64,000 bases of DNA from Dolichospermum sp. LEGE 00240 (GTDB taxonomy: Bacteria > Cyanobacteriota > Cyanobacteriia > Cyanobacteriales > Nostocaceae): NCBI RefSeq assembly GCF_015207875.1, contig NZ_JADEVZ010000004.1, positions 1-64,000 on the forward strand, given 5' to 3'. The notes below the pieces were generated by a model that was not told where the DNA came from, searched no databases, and worked only from the letters and a program-made list of their open reading frames with translations. Made by a program: the position numbers and the translations under genes. Shown in pieces: positions 1 through 8,610 of this stretch. How positions within the stretch are numbered: position 1 is the first letter of the stretch; each line of letters begins with the position of its first letter.

Positions 1-97
1 ATTAATAATAAACTCAAATTAATCAAAAGACTTGGATATGGATTTCGCAACTTTAGTAATTTTAGATTACGTAGTTTATTAAACTGGCACTTTAGTA

Positions 98-196
98 TTA
101 ATTCTCCATAAAAGGGACGCAAGAGCCAGAGATTTTAGTAAATGAACCGCGCCATTCACCTAAGTTTTTCAAAAAGTTTTCCCAGTTACTTGTCAT
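98..196 (-). pseudogene. N-terminal remnant of a DUF3598-like protein
   Basis: A short minus-strand frame begins MTSNWENFLKNLGEWRGSFT and stops after 32 codons. The opening resembles, from memory, the start of cyanobacterial DUF3598-family proteins, which are hundreds of residues long. After about residue 22 the resemblance ends and a stop follows, so this looks like the leftover 5' end of a truncated gene. The remainder could lie outside the window on the left, but the frame is closed by a stop at 98-100. Confidence 0.35.
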
Positions 197-272
197 AATT
201 TAATTCTTAATTTAAATACCGTTCTTGATCTCTGACGTAAGTAGGTTGGCGTTAAAAATTGTCGTTGGGGCA

Positions 273-360
273 AGGGAACTCTTAACTGGGAACAGGAAGA
301 GAGTTTTGGGCGATTTTACTTTTCTTCACATACCTTTAAATTTTTCGGTTCACCTACTTA
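273..360 (+). repeat. 88-bp dispersed repeat, copy 1
   Basis: This 88-bp stretch recurs almost identically at 59413-59500; I see one mismatch (cgatttt here, caatttt there). It starts near AGGGAACTCTTAACTGGG and ends CGGTTCACCTACTTA. It encodes nothing obvious. The two copies sit near opposite ends of the window in intergenic DNA, so this is a dispersed non-coding element. Confidence 0.85.
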
Positions 361-652
361 GTTGGTAAGCTTGCCGAACCACACCCCACCCATCTGTCAG
401 TTACGTAAGTTCTGAACCAACGATAAATATCATACAGCCTATTAGCCAATCAGTTGCTATGCAACGATCAAGATGGTTAGGATATGAATTGTTCGTGTCA
501 ACGTACCGTAGGTATTCATGAAACTCCATCCACAACAGGTTTTTACTCCTGACTCCTGACTCGGTGACTCCAGCCATAGTTGTTTCTCAGCCGACATCTG
601 TTAAGATTAATCAAGAATTAATAATTTTTAAAACCCATAGGTGGAGAGTCTA
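361..652. other. Intergenic stretch without a recognised gene
   Basis: No frame here looks coding. It carries a short GACTCC-type repeat run near 548-575 and the leader of the small gene starting at 653. Confidence 0.5.
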
Positions 653-871
653 ATGTTTATTACTGAATTGTCGCCCCTATTTCAAGAACTAGCCCAACAT
701 CCAGTTTCATTTTTGGGTGGATTTGTTTCCGGTATCCTTCGACTCAATCTGACTGAAGATCCTGTCAAAAGCTGGTTAAATAAAAAAGGTTGTAGCAATA
801 GCTCCACCAACCTGAGTAAAGAAGTACAAAATGGCAAAACCAATGGACCACAACAAATTACAATTGACTAA
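653..871 (+). CDS. Small conserved cyanobacterial protein (72 aa)
   Basis: A 72-residue protein beginning MFITELSPLFQELAQHP. A GTG lies in frame at 641, but ATG at 653 is preferred because GGAG (642-645) is then a well-placed ribosome binding site. The N-terminal half is moderately hydrophobic (PVSFLGGFVSGILRL), which could be one membrane-associated helix. It is followed by a conserved-looking DPVKSWL motif and a polar Asn/Gln/Lys-rich tail. I recall similar short hypothetical proteins in Nostocales but know no function. It stands alone: an RRM gene follows on the same strand after about 400 bp of repeats. Confidence 0.7.
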   Translation: MFITELSPLFQELAQHPVSFLGGFVSGILRLNLTEDPVKSWLNKKGCSNSSTNLSKEVQNGKTNGPQQITID

Positions 872-912
872 ATCACTCAAATTGTTAGTTATCTAAAATT
901 CTGGCTGTAACT

Positions 913-1018
913 AGGTAATGGGTAATGGGTAATTACTACCTATTCCCTGTCACCTGTCACCTGTCACCTGTCACCTGTAACCTGTCACCTGTCACCTGTC
1001 ACCTGTCACCTGTCACCT
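913..1018 (+). repeat. Heptanucleotide tandem repeats (GGTAATG and CACCTGT)
   Basis: Three GGTAATG units (about 913-935) are followed by roughly ten CACCTGT units with occasional CACCTGTAAC variants (946-1018). Such short tandemly repeated repetitive sequences are typical of Nostocales intergenic DNA. The 872-1288 gap holds nothing else I can name apart from the AT-rich leader of the RRM gene. Confidence 0.9.
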
Positions 1019-1288
1019 ATTCCTTAGTATAAAATTAACTTGTTTTAAACTCTAAAATATATAAAAGTATCTAATCAAATATTGTAAAATACCGCACATC
1101 GAACAATGTCATAATCAGTTATGATATTAAGGATATGCGTATGCTCAGGCTAGTGGCATCTCCAATTGTAGATCAGTTATCCGTCAAGGTTTAAACTCTA
1201 TAATTTTTGTTGTCTCTGAAATCACACTTGCCAAGTGTCTGTTTTATGCCTGAACTATTGCCCCTTGTTGAAAATTACGTGATACATA

Positions 1289-1588
1289 ATGACTATTTAC
1301 GTTGGAAATCTCTCCTACCGAGCTACTGAAGCAGACCTAAGAACCGTATTTGCTGATTATGGTGAAGTTAAGAGAGTTGTACTACCTACAGACCGTGAAA
1401 CCGGAAGAGTGCGAGGCTTTGCCTTCGTTGACATGATAGAAGATAGTCAAGAAGACGCTGCTATTACAGAATTAGATGGTGCAGAATGGATGGGTCGTAA
1501 ACTGAGAGTTAATAAAGCAAAGCCACGAGAGGATAACCGAAGAGACCAACGAGGTAGTTGGTCTAACAAACAAGATTTGGAAAATTGA
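1289..1588 (+). CDS. RRM-type RNA-binding protein (Rbp family)
   Basis: A 99-residue single-RRM protein. RNP2 is IYVGNLSY at residues 3-10 and RNP1 is RGFAFVDM at about 42-49; these are the two RNA-contacting strands of an RRM. Cyanobacterial Rbp proteins bind RNA and many are cold-induced; several end in a Gly-rich tail. Here that tail is replaced by a short charged end (RRDQRGSWSNKQDLEN). The last codons and stop lie inside a dispersed repeat that recurs at 15760, so the 3' end was probably reshaped by that element. There is no clear Shine-Dalgarno before the ATG, and the AT-rich leader is long. Confidence 0.9.
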   Translation: MTIYVGNLSYRATEADLRTVFADYGEVKRVVLPTDRETGRVRGFAFVDMIEDSQEDAAITELDGAEWMGRKLRVNKAKPREDNRRDQRGSWSNKQDLEN

Positions 1589-1777
1589 GGACATCCAGAT
1601 AGCTGAAACTGTCACCGTTCGGAGTTCGGAGTTCGGAGTTCGGAGTTCAGAGTTCGGAGTTCGGGAGAAAGAAGAAAGAAGAAAATTCCTTCCCTGTCAC
1701 CTGTCACCTGTCACCTGTAACCTCTCACCTGTCACCCGTCACCTCCCCTTACAGACAACTGTTTCAGCAAGTCCTAC
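1576..1777 (+). repeat. Dispersed repeat element, copy A (overlaps the RRM gene 3' end)
   Basis: From GGAAAATTGAGGA through CCAGATAG, GAAACTGTCACCGTTCGGAG and a CACCTGT tract to TTTCAGCAAGTCCTAC, this region matches 15760-15915. The two copies differ mainly in the number of internal heptamers: here about seven TTCGGAG units at 1618-1664 and a CACCTGT tract at 1693-1746. The right end (rc GTAGGACTTGCTGA) matches a terminus seen at other remnants in this window. The left end covers the last codons of the RRM gene. Confidence 0.75.
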
Positions 1778-1852
1778 ATATCTCGATTTTGCCTGTTCAC
1801 TTACTGAGATAAATCGCTAACCTCATAGTTAATAAAAAGTGCTGCTGATTTC

Positions 1853-2020
1853 ACCTGAGTTCGACATAAGATAATTTTTGGAAAACTGCCCCAAATATGA
1901 GTCTCAAACCCTGATGATCTCGTTGAAAAAATCATAACTCTGTTCGCGTAGCGTCTCCGAAGGAGAAACTCCGTTCGCGTAGCGTCTCCGAAGGAGAAAC
2001 TCCTAACACCGAACTCAGGT
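1853..2020 (+). mobile_element. Miniature inverted-repeat element, copy 1 (168 bp)
   Basis: Ends are ACCTGAGTTCG and CGAACTCAGGT, an 11-bp terminal inverted repeat. A perfect 6-bp direct repeat GATTTC flanks it (1847-1852 and 2021-2026), as expected of a target duplication. It encodes no protein. It is 31 bp longer than the 137-bp copies because an internal unit (TTCGCGTAGCGTCTCCGAAG and neighbours) is tandemly doubled. Confidence 0.88.
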
Positions 2021-2093
2021 GATTTCGTGTTTTCACATTTACAAAATCAGCAACGCCTATTGTATTAGATAAACAGTATCAAATACCGACTAC

Positions 2094-2450
<357 letters not shown>

Positions 2451-2532
2451 CTAATAACGTCGTTTATATATCTCAGCAGATTCATTGTCTCACGCTGTGA
2501 ATATAGCCATAGTGATTTAATTTCAGCCTGAT

Positions 2533-2546
2533 GTATGGGATTTCAC
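2533..2546 (-). promoter_or_regulatory. Possible NtcA-type site upstream of glnB
   Basis: Read on the minus strand this is GTG-N8-TAC, one base from the NtcA consensus GTA-N8-TAC, about 100 bp before the glnB start. No -10 box at the ideal 22-nt spacing is evident; the best A/T-rich hexamer (TATATT) is about 27 nt away. NtcA control of glnB is established in cyanobacteria, but this particular site is only a weak inference. Confidence 0.3.
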
Positions 2547-2592
2547 ACTTTTTTTACATTTTCCATTATGGACTATTTTTTGGCAAAAGTGA

Positions 2593-5067
2593 TCACTTCG
2601 CCTGTCCCAGACTCTGCCAATCAGCGATCGCCTGTTCCGTCCATAGCCAATTTTGTGATAACCTCTCAATAGTAAAGTTTGCTGGGGCATTTTGAATCAC
2701 CATCTGCCGCAATTTAATCGCTTCCTGTAAATATTGCCGACGTTTCTCCGCAGGTTGATTCTTTGCCGATTTATATAAACCCAAAGCTAACCCAGCATAA
2801 GCCGTCAAAGCCTCCGGTTCTCCTGCTATTTGGGGATATTTGATTAGACCTGAACCTTGATTCTGTTGAGGTTTTAAAGCTAAACTCAGAGACTTAAACC
2901 AAGCATCATTAGCATAATTGAGATTATTCTCCGCATAATAGGCAAATCCCAAAGAATTATTATACAAAAGAGAATCTGGCTGATTTTGGACAGCCCTGGC
3001 CCAATAACGACGGGCATCATCAATACTATACTTATTATTTTTCGTTTGGACGAACTGCCAAGCCAAACGCCCCCGGAAAAAGTTCACAGATGGATTTTCA
3101 GCATCCTGAACAGGAATCAAATTTAAAGCCGTTTCCGCAGCCGTAAAAGCCCCACGATTCAGTAACTCATTCACAGCATCCAACCCAGACTTTAAATTAC
3201 CTTGACTCAACTGTGCCGTAGCCATAGCCGTGACAATTCCCGTAGATGAATTAGCTAAATTAATGGGTGGATACTGATTACTTGTGAAATTTTCTCCAGG
3301 AATTGGTGGAACATCAGAAGACTTCTGTGCTTGTCGTTGATGCCACCACCAACCAATCCCCACAATTATAGTAATTACACCTGCTCCCACCAAACCATAT
3401 AATGACAATGGTGATTTTATCCGGTGAAAGGGATGACCCTTGGGAGTGACAGGTGACGGTGATAACCGAGGATTTACCTCACGCCGCCCAAACTTCAAAG
3501 GAGTTGGCGTAATCTGAGTTGGCACATTTCCCCAATCTAAATTTTGTTTCGTGGGGGCAACCTGCATTTCCGACTGATAATGATGATTCTCCTCGATTAG
3601 TTCCGCCTTCATACTTGGTTCTTCTGCTTTAGTCACCGGATTGCCAAGCTGACGAAACAAATCAGAAACTATTGCCGAGTCCTCATTATAGCTAGAGTCA
3701 TCATCCTCAATCTCATCCACAAGATCACCCCAAGTATCTTCCCCTAGCCAGTCTACCTCCGTCGTTTCTTCCCCAAAATTAGGATTAAGAATATCATCTA
3801 TAGCCATCAGACTTTCTAGATTACTGGCTACAGCCGAATAATTATAACTATTGGTCGGCTGAGGCGGCTGATATCCCCTCAGCAACTCAGAATAGCCAGA
3901 TAAATTAACTTGTGGTGTCAAACAACCATCAAATTCTCGCTGAAGATACAAAATCGGCAAGGCCCAGTACATCTGTTGAGAACCATAGGCAGAAATTAAA
4001 CCTTGACGGACTCGACTTACACATAAATCTAAAGCATAGCCCTGGCCTAAATTGCGGTAAAACAACTGTGTCAGCGTTAACGCCACCTCATCAGGGATGC
4101 GTTCTGACATCGCCAAAATACTTCTAATTCCTCGTTTTACCAAACTTGCCGTCAAATTCCGTTCCCCTGAGTCTTCCGCCACCTCAGACCTCGCCCGATA
4201 TGCCCCCAAACAAGAGTTAAACACTGCCATTTGAATATTATTATTCACCAGTAGCCCAGCTAAATCATCTCCATTGAGAGTTTCTGTTAAACCAGTTTTT
4301 TTACTCACTAAATAAATTTGTCCACCATTGCCACCCAAATTGCTATGACCGGAATAGTGGAGAATATGGTAATGTCCCTGTTCTAAAGCTTGGGTAAGTT
4401 CTTCCCGTCCCGGTTGATCCAGAACAGTCAACTCAATTTCTGGCAGATGGTGATTACCATCTGCCATTTTTAATGTTTGGCGGTGCAGTTCAGCCTTGAG
4501 ATTAATAGCTTCTTGTTTGAGTAAATCCAGCCGGACTAAATCAGTAGGTGCGGAAATGACCATTAACACTCTGATACCCCGTGCTTCTGGGGACGGGGGG
4601 AGATTATGAGTTGGTAGCCGCGATGGTGGAGCAATCCCGCTTTGGTAACGGGCAAAGGTAATATAAGGCCCAGTAGCTAAAGGGCGATCGCCCGCGTGCA
4701 TAATTTCCCACGGTAACCGCGCCAACCGCGTATCCTTCAGTCCCAATCTTAGCCGCAGTACCTGTTGGTGATTTTGGGCAATACCTTGGGCAGTAATCCA
4801 ACTATCCCGCAGCGTTCCCTGAAACAACGCATTATACAAATCTTGTCCCAAGGCTACCAAGTTAACAGAGTTTCTGGCTACCATATTCCCCTGCAACACC
4901 GACTGCAAAGGATCATCCATTAAATCCCCTGCGGCAGTCAACCACTCAGCCACAGGCCAATGCACCAGTTCTTCTGCCACCGGCACCCCAGGCGCAACTT
5001 GTTCCGTCCTCACCAGATAGTCATTTTTCCCCACCGGCGTTGCGGAAAGGTGAAATTCCTGGGTCAC
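2593..5067 (-). CDS. hetF: HetF-like CHAT-domain protease (heterocyst differentiation)
   Basis: An 824-residue protein from GTG at 5067. That start follows GGAG by 8 nt and gives the familiar opening TQEFHLSATPVG; an in-frame ATG at 5127 would add 20 residues but lacks a Shine-Dalgarno. The caspase-like CHAT core has the His in HYSGHSN (about residue 241) and the Cys in AVFNSCLGA (about 286), which form the expected dyad. An acidic linker follows, then one membrane helix (about 555-577, ending GIGWWWHQ) and an Ala-rich C-terminal helical repeat region of TPR type. HetF is needed for heterocyst development and normal HetR turnover in Anabaena. Assignment rests on this architecture plus the NsiR1 array directly upstream, which is the arrangement known for hetF. 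Confidence 0.88.
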   Translation of the reverse strand: MTQEFHLSATPVGKNDYLVRTEQVAPGVPVAEELVHWPVAEWLTAAGDLMDDPLQSVLQGNMVARNSVNLVALGQDLYNALFQGTLRDSWITAQGIAQNHQQVLRLRLGLKDTRLARLPWEIMHAGDRPLATGPYITFARYQSGIAPPSRLPTHNLPPSPEARGIRVLMVISAPTDLVRLDLLKQEAINLKAELHRQTLKMADGNHHLPEIELTVLDQPGREELTQALEQGHYHILHYSGHSNLGGNGGQIYLVSKKTGLTETLNGDDLAGLLVNNNIQMAVFNSCLGAYRARSEVAEDSGERNLTASLVKRGIRSILAMSERIPDEVALTLTQLFYRNLGQGYALDLCVSRVRQGLISAYGSQQMYWALPILYLQREFDGCLTPQVNLSGYSELLRGYQPPQPTNSYNYSAVASNLESLMAIDDILNPNFGEETTEVDWLGEDTWGDLVDEIEDDDSSYNEDSAIVSDLFRQLGNPVTKAEEPSMKAELIEENHHYQSEMQVAPTKQNLDWGNVPTQITPTPLKFGRREVNPRLSPSPVTPKGHPFHRIKSPLSLYGLVGAGVITIIVGIGWWWHQRQAQKSSDVPPIPGENFTSNQYPPINLANSSTGIVTAMATAQLSQGNLKSGLDAVNELLNRGAFTAAETALNLIPVQDAENPSVNFFRGRLAWQFVQTKNNKYSIDDARRYWARAVQNQPDSLLYNNSLGFAYYAENNLNYANDAWFKSLSLALKPQQNQGSGLIKYPQIAGEPEALTAYAGLALGLYKSAKNQPAEKRRQYLQEAIKLRQMVIQNAPANFTIERLSQNWLWTEQAIADWQSLGQAK

Positions 5068-5511
5068 AATTTCTGCTCCATAAAACTTAGACAATGCTGA
5101 TAGGACAACGTGGCGCAAGCCATACATTGCTGTTTATTTCCCGCCTCCACCAAGGTAGAATACTACTTCTTGTCCACGGGCGTAACTTTCGGATCAGCCA
5201 ACCGTACAAATTCCTTTCGTACATTTAGCAGGTTATAACTCACATTTAAATCTCTATCCATTGTAATTATATGCCCTAAACATTAACTGTTCTGGCATCG
5301 GTAAACATGATCCCGTTCACCCCAGAAAAAGGAATATAGAACAATTATCAGTATTGCCTTTGAGAATAATGTCATAAGTGACTAATCCTGCCAATACCTT
5401 AGATGTCTTTTGCCATTCTAATGTTTCAGATATGTTTAACAAAGGTTTTATACCTATTGGGCTGCCCTCAGTTTATCCGGATTGCTTGATCCCCGTAAAG
5501 AACTGTTTATT
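5068..5511 (-). other. Leader region of hetF
   Basis: About 440 bp between the hetF start and the first NsiR1-like copy, with no coding frame of note. In Anabaena the hetF 5' UTR is long and the first NsiR1 copy is antisense to it. The same geometry is possible here, because NsiR1 copies read rightward and hetF leftward. No hetF promoter could be identified by eye. Confidence 0.4.
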
Positions 5512-5576
5512 GGTAGATGCACCTTGATCTTCAATCCCCCTAGTTGACTAAAATTCACTAGGGGTTTTCTTTTTTC
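5512..5576 (+). ncRNA. nsiR1: NsiR1-like small RNA, copy 1 (divergent)
   Basis: The first and most diverged repeat. TCCGGA at 5476-5481 lies about 36 bp before the proposed 5' end. The RNA keeps GGTAGATGCACC near its start. It ends in a hairpin CCCCTAGT...ACTAGGGG followed by TTTTCTTTTTT, a Rho-independent terminator. It is nearest to hetF and antisense to the hetF leader. Ends are inferred by analogy with the roughly 60-nt NsiR1 of Anabaena. Confidence 0.65.
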
Positions 5577-5774
5577 ATTTTGGTAAATAAAAAACGTTCC
5601 TGGGTGACAAGAACGTTTCTAAGCATTTGTAGATAAACTATTAAGTAGATAAGATCCCAACAACCAACTCCCCTACCCAACCACCAGCCACAGGAATTTT
5701 TTCGGTATGTGACAAACAGCAATTTTTGGGTAATTTTTTCCGGAGCATAAGTTAAAAACAATGAACAGTTAACA

Positions 5775-5835
5775 AGTAGATGCACCCTGATAACTAACTT
5801 CCCCTAGCTGGCTAACACCTCTGGGGGTTTTTTCT
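5775..5835 (+). ncRNA. nsiR1: NsiR1 small RNA, copy 2
   Basis: The core is GTTAACAAGTAGATGCACCC, then CTGATAACTAACTTCCCCTA and a terminator hairpin CCCC...GGGGG with a T run. TCCGGA, the DIF-type -35 motif known from HetR-dependent, heterocyst-specific promoters, lies at 5739-5744. The predicted RNA of about 60 nt agrees with published NsiR1. It is almost identical to copy 3. Confidence 0.85.
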
Positions 5836-5917
5836 TGTTTGTGATTAGCACCACACAATTATTGCCCTATACCCATTTTTTTCCGGAGCATCACATAGAA
5901 CCCTAGAACAGTTAACA

Positions 5918-5978
5918 AGTAGATGCACCCTGATAACTAACTTCCCCTAGCTGGCTAACACCTCTGGGGGTTTTTTCT
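5918..5978 (+). ncRNA. nsiR1: NsiR1 small RNA, copy 3
   Basis: A near-identical direct repeat of the previous copy, offset by 143 bp. TCCGGA is at 5882-5887. The same AAGTAGATGCACCCTGATAA body and the same CCCCTAG...CTGGGGGTTTTTT terminator are present. The conserved promoter motif in each unit implies that each copy is transcribed on its own. Confidence 0.85.
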
Positions 5979-6213
5979 TTTCCTACCGTTGTCAAAAACC
6001 TCTGGTTAGTTGACCCCTGAACTCAAAACAAACTTGTTAAATCCGCCTTATGTGAGTTAAAAATGCCCCGGTTATTTTCAGGGTTTCAGACTTCACTTTA
6101 CCAACAAGTCCTAGTCTTACCAACGAGATTGCCTTGTTCTAGCCTCCAACTCACATAGGGCGTAACTTATAAATTTATCCGGAAGATCGTTATGCACTTG
6201 AGAACATTTAGTT

Positions 6214-6273
6214 GGTAGATGCACCCTGATAACTAAACTCCCCTAGCTGGCTAACATCCACTGGGGGTTTTTT
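6214..6273 (+). ncRNA. nsiR1: NsiR1 small RNA, copy 4
   Basis: TCCGGA at 6178-6183, body GGTAGATGCACCCTGATAAC, terminator CCCCTAGCTGG...CCACTGGGGGTTTTTT. The spacing from copy 3 is about 296 bp, close to twice the 143-bp period, so one unit may have decayed between them (5985-6175 holds no recognisable core). Confidence 0.85.
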
Positions 6274-6726
6274 CTGAAAAACGGAAACTCAACCTACCCT
6301 ATCATCAAAACAAGTCTCTGGCAATATCCCTGCTCAACAAGTTTTTGTTTAGGAGTCAGGAGGTCGAATACAGCAAGAATCCACCCTTCTAAGGGTTGAA
6401 TGGGAGTAAGGACGCTCTTCACTCTTGCCTTTTGCTTTGCCACAACTACCATCTTCAATGCTAACCTACTTAGACTTTCGGATCAACTAATCTGACAACT
6501 TTTTCAGAATCACTTTCATTCCATTTTGATCCTTGGCTCTAACTTTAGAATGATCACTGCGATAGATAATAGGACTCTTAATTATTTCTTTATAAGAAGA
6601 TAGGCTCAAAACCCCGGAATTGATACCTAAAAATCCCCTAAATTTTTATTTAGGTATCAATGTCTTTTTAGCTTTTTAGCCGGGGATGAAAGCCGTCAGA
6701 GGGAAGTAACCATATTATAGTAAGTC
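6274..6726. other. Intergenic region beyond the NsiR1 array
   Basis: No convincing gene. On the minus strand a frame ending at about 6496 reads SPIIYRSDHSKVRAKDQNG and then stops, with no start codon upstream; it could be the tail of a lost gene but I do not recognise it. A strong palindrome (6612-6685) and the target site of a miniature element (6727) make up the right part. Confidence 0.4.
6612..6685. repeat. Nested inverted repeat able to form a long hairpin
   Basis: An outer CCCCGG/CCGGGG pair (6612-6617, 6680-6685) encloses a perfect 12-bp inverted repeat TTGATACCTAAA/TTTAGGTATCAA (6620-6631, 6649-6660). Both arms fold in either strand. No T run follows directly, so a terminator is unlikely. 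A structured RNA or the end of a lost mobile element are both possible. Confidence 0.6.
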
Positions 6727-6863
6727 ACCTGAGTTCGACATAAGATAATTTGTGGAAAACTGCCCCAAATATGAGTCTCAAACCCTGATGATCTCGTTGA
6801 AAAAATCATAACTCCGTTCGCGTAGCGTCTCCGAAGGAGAAACTCCTAACACCGAACTCAGGT
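6727..6863 (+). mobile_element. Miniature inverted-repeat element, copy 2 (137 bp)
   Basis: Termini ACCTGAGTTCG/CGAACTCAGGT. A perfect 6-bp direct repeat TAAGTC flanks it (6721-6726, 6864-6869). The body matches copy 1 apart from the single rather than double TTCGCGTAGCG unit. It lies 54 bp before the peptidase start, so it may contribute to that gene's promoter region. Confidence 0.9.
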
Positions 6864-6917
6864 TAAGTCGGCTTTGACTTCTTTTCGCTGCTATAGCAAC
6901 TATGAGGCTAGAAACTG

Positions 6918-7766
6918 ATGAAGAAGGTTAATATCTACCGCTTTTGTAATTACGCTTTAATATGCCTATTATCTTGCAATCTTGTGTTGAATCAGATTTC
7001 TCCAGCTTTAACTCAAACAGTTTCTTTAATTGACCCTAGGTCTGCACCTGCTACTAACTTAATTTGGCCTGCTCAGGGTGTGCTTTCTCAAGGTTTCCGT
7101 AAATATCAACATGAGGGAATTGATATTGCGGGTGCAAAAGGGACTCCGATTTTGGCTGCTGCTGCTGGTACAATTGTCAAAGCTGGTTGGGATAATTGGG
7201 GATTAGGCAATTTTATCGAAATTAAACATCTTCATGGCAATGTGACGGTTTATGGACATAATAGCCGTTTATTGGTCAGTAAAGGTCAACATGTCAAACA
7301 AGGTCAAATTATTGCCGAAATGGGTTCAACAGGCAATAGCAGCGCTCCTCATTTGCATTTTGAATTTTATGTAGATGGTTCTTTGGCTAGTAATCCTATC
7401 AGTTTATTGCCGTCTACTAATATTGCCAAAACACCAGTAAATAAACCAATGACCCCAACTCCACAACCGATTTTATCTGTAAGTGATCATACTGATTGTC
7501 GTGGGACTACAGTTATAAATGGGGAGACGGCAACAGTTAGTATAAAAGTTTGCGAAGAAAATGGTCAGTTATTTTATTTGGGGAAATTGAAGCAAGAACC
7601 CAGTCAACTTTTAAAAATCCGGGCTTGGAAGGTTGATAATAACAAATATCAGGCAGAAAATGGTAGTTTTTCCTACTTAATCAGCCCCGGAAAAATAGAA
7701 ATTTGGCGCAATGGTAGTCCCATTCGTGCGGATAGTTTTCTCACTTCTCATGGTTTAGGGAAATAA
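6918..7766 (+). CDS. M23-family murein endopeptidase (LytM domain), secreted
   Basis: A 282-residue protein with a signal peptide (hydrophobic ALICLLSCNLVLNQ after a basic start, cleavage probably near the ALTQ region). The LytM/M23 zinc peptidase domain spans about residues 50-170. The zinc ligands are visible in HEGIDIAG (HxxxD) and in HLHFEF, with the intermediate YGHNS motif also present. Such enzymes cut peptide cross-links of peptidoglycan in the periplasm during growth, division or septum remodelling. The C-terminal 110 residues are a separate domain with a Cys pair (DCRG...KVCEENG) that I do not recognise. No operon partner is clear; the next gene on the strand also carries cell-wall domains. 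Confidence 0.88.
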   Translation: MKKVNIYRFCNYALICLLSCNLVLNQISPALTQTVSLIDPRSAPATNLIWPAQGVLSQGFRKYQHEGIDIAGAKGTPILAAAAGTIVKAGWDNWGLGNFIEIKHLHGNVTVYGHNSRLLVSKGQHVKQGQIIAEMGSTGNSSAPHLHFEFYVDGSLASNPISLLPSTNIAKTPVNKPMTPTPQPILSVSDHTDCRGTTVINGETATVSIKVCEENGQLFYLGKLKQEPSQLLKIRAWKVDNNKYQAENGSFSYLISPGKIEIWRNGSPIRADSFLTSHGLGK

Positions 7767-7934
7767 AAATACTAACCTGTTTATGTAATTGATGATTTCA
7801 TTACAAATACCTGATGTGACAGTTCAAATGGCGGAATATGGTAGCCAACATATTGTCGTGAATAAGTATAAAATCAATAGAGATTAAAACTAGACAAAAC
7901 TATCGCAAAATTTCACATAAAGGAGCAGGTGATT

Positions 7935-8540
7935 ATGGAATGTTTAGCTTATTCCTATATGTATATAGAAGATGAACAACCAAATGAAAATTTTGCATTA
8001 AATTTTTCCAAATCGTCATTTAATTGGCGGAAAATATTTAAATCTTCTGCATGGTTAACTTTGGCTGGTGTGACTATATTACTAGCTACTGTGACTCAAA
8101 TGCAGTTTGCTTCCGCGGAATATGCCAGGACTAATGGAAGTTGTCTTTATATTCGTACCGGACCTAGCACTGCAAATTCATCTGTGGCCTGTGTCCGCAA
8201 TGGTTCATACATTGGTGAAACAGGTAGTGTCAGAAATGGATTTGCGAGAATTTCTTCGGGACGTTACCGAGGATACTATGCGGCTGAAAGATGGATTGGT
8301 AATACTCCTGGCTATTCTCACCGCAGATATCGTTCTGGATACGGTGTTGGGGGTAGGGTAACGGTAGGATATGGCTCAAGAGGTGAACGAGTTAGAGAAA
8401 TTCAAAGAGCTTTAGGGATTAGAGTTGATGGTGTTTATGGCTCACGAACTATTAACGCAATTCGTCACTTCCAAAGACGTAACGGACTGCGTGTAGATGG
8501 CGTTGTTGGTTATCAAACTCGGAGAGCTTTAGGTATTTAG
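7935..8540 (+). CDS. SH3b plus peptidoglycan-binding domain protein
   Basis: 201 residues. ATG 7935 is preferred over the GTG at 7929 because AGGAG (7921-7925) is then 9 nt away. A membrane anchor or uncleaved signal (about residues 40-60, WLTLAGVTILLATVTQ) follows a cytosolic-looking lead. An SH3b-like segment comes next (SCLYIRTGPSTANSSV), then a Gly/Arg/Tyr-rich linker and a PG_binding_1 domain (about 145-201; VREIQRALGIRVDGVYG, then HFQRRNGLRVDGVVG). This points to a periplasmic cell-wall-binding protein without a catalytic domain. It sits after the M23 peptidase on the same strand, which suggests a related cell-wall job. Confidence 0.85.
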   Translation: MECLAYSYMYIEDEQPNENFALNFSKSSFNWRKIFKSSAWLTLAGVTILLATVTQMQFASAEYARTNGSCLYIRTGPSTANSSVACVRNGSYIGETGSVRNGFARISSGRYRGYYAAERWIGNTPGYSHRRYRSGYGVGGRVTVGYGSRGERVREIQRALGIRVDGVYGSRTINAIRHFQRRNGLRVDGVVGYQTRRALGI

Positions 8541-8610
8541 GAACTGTCTAATCACTCTAATTGAAAGGTAAGAGGTAAGAAGCAATAGTTACCCATGTTT
8601 AAAAACATAA

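Noticed and set aside
5558-5785. A 75-codon minus-strand frame across the NsiR1 array
   Set aside because: It covers the small-RNA repeats, terminator and promoter motifs and shows no protein-like pattern.
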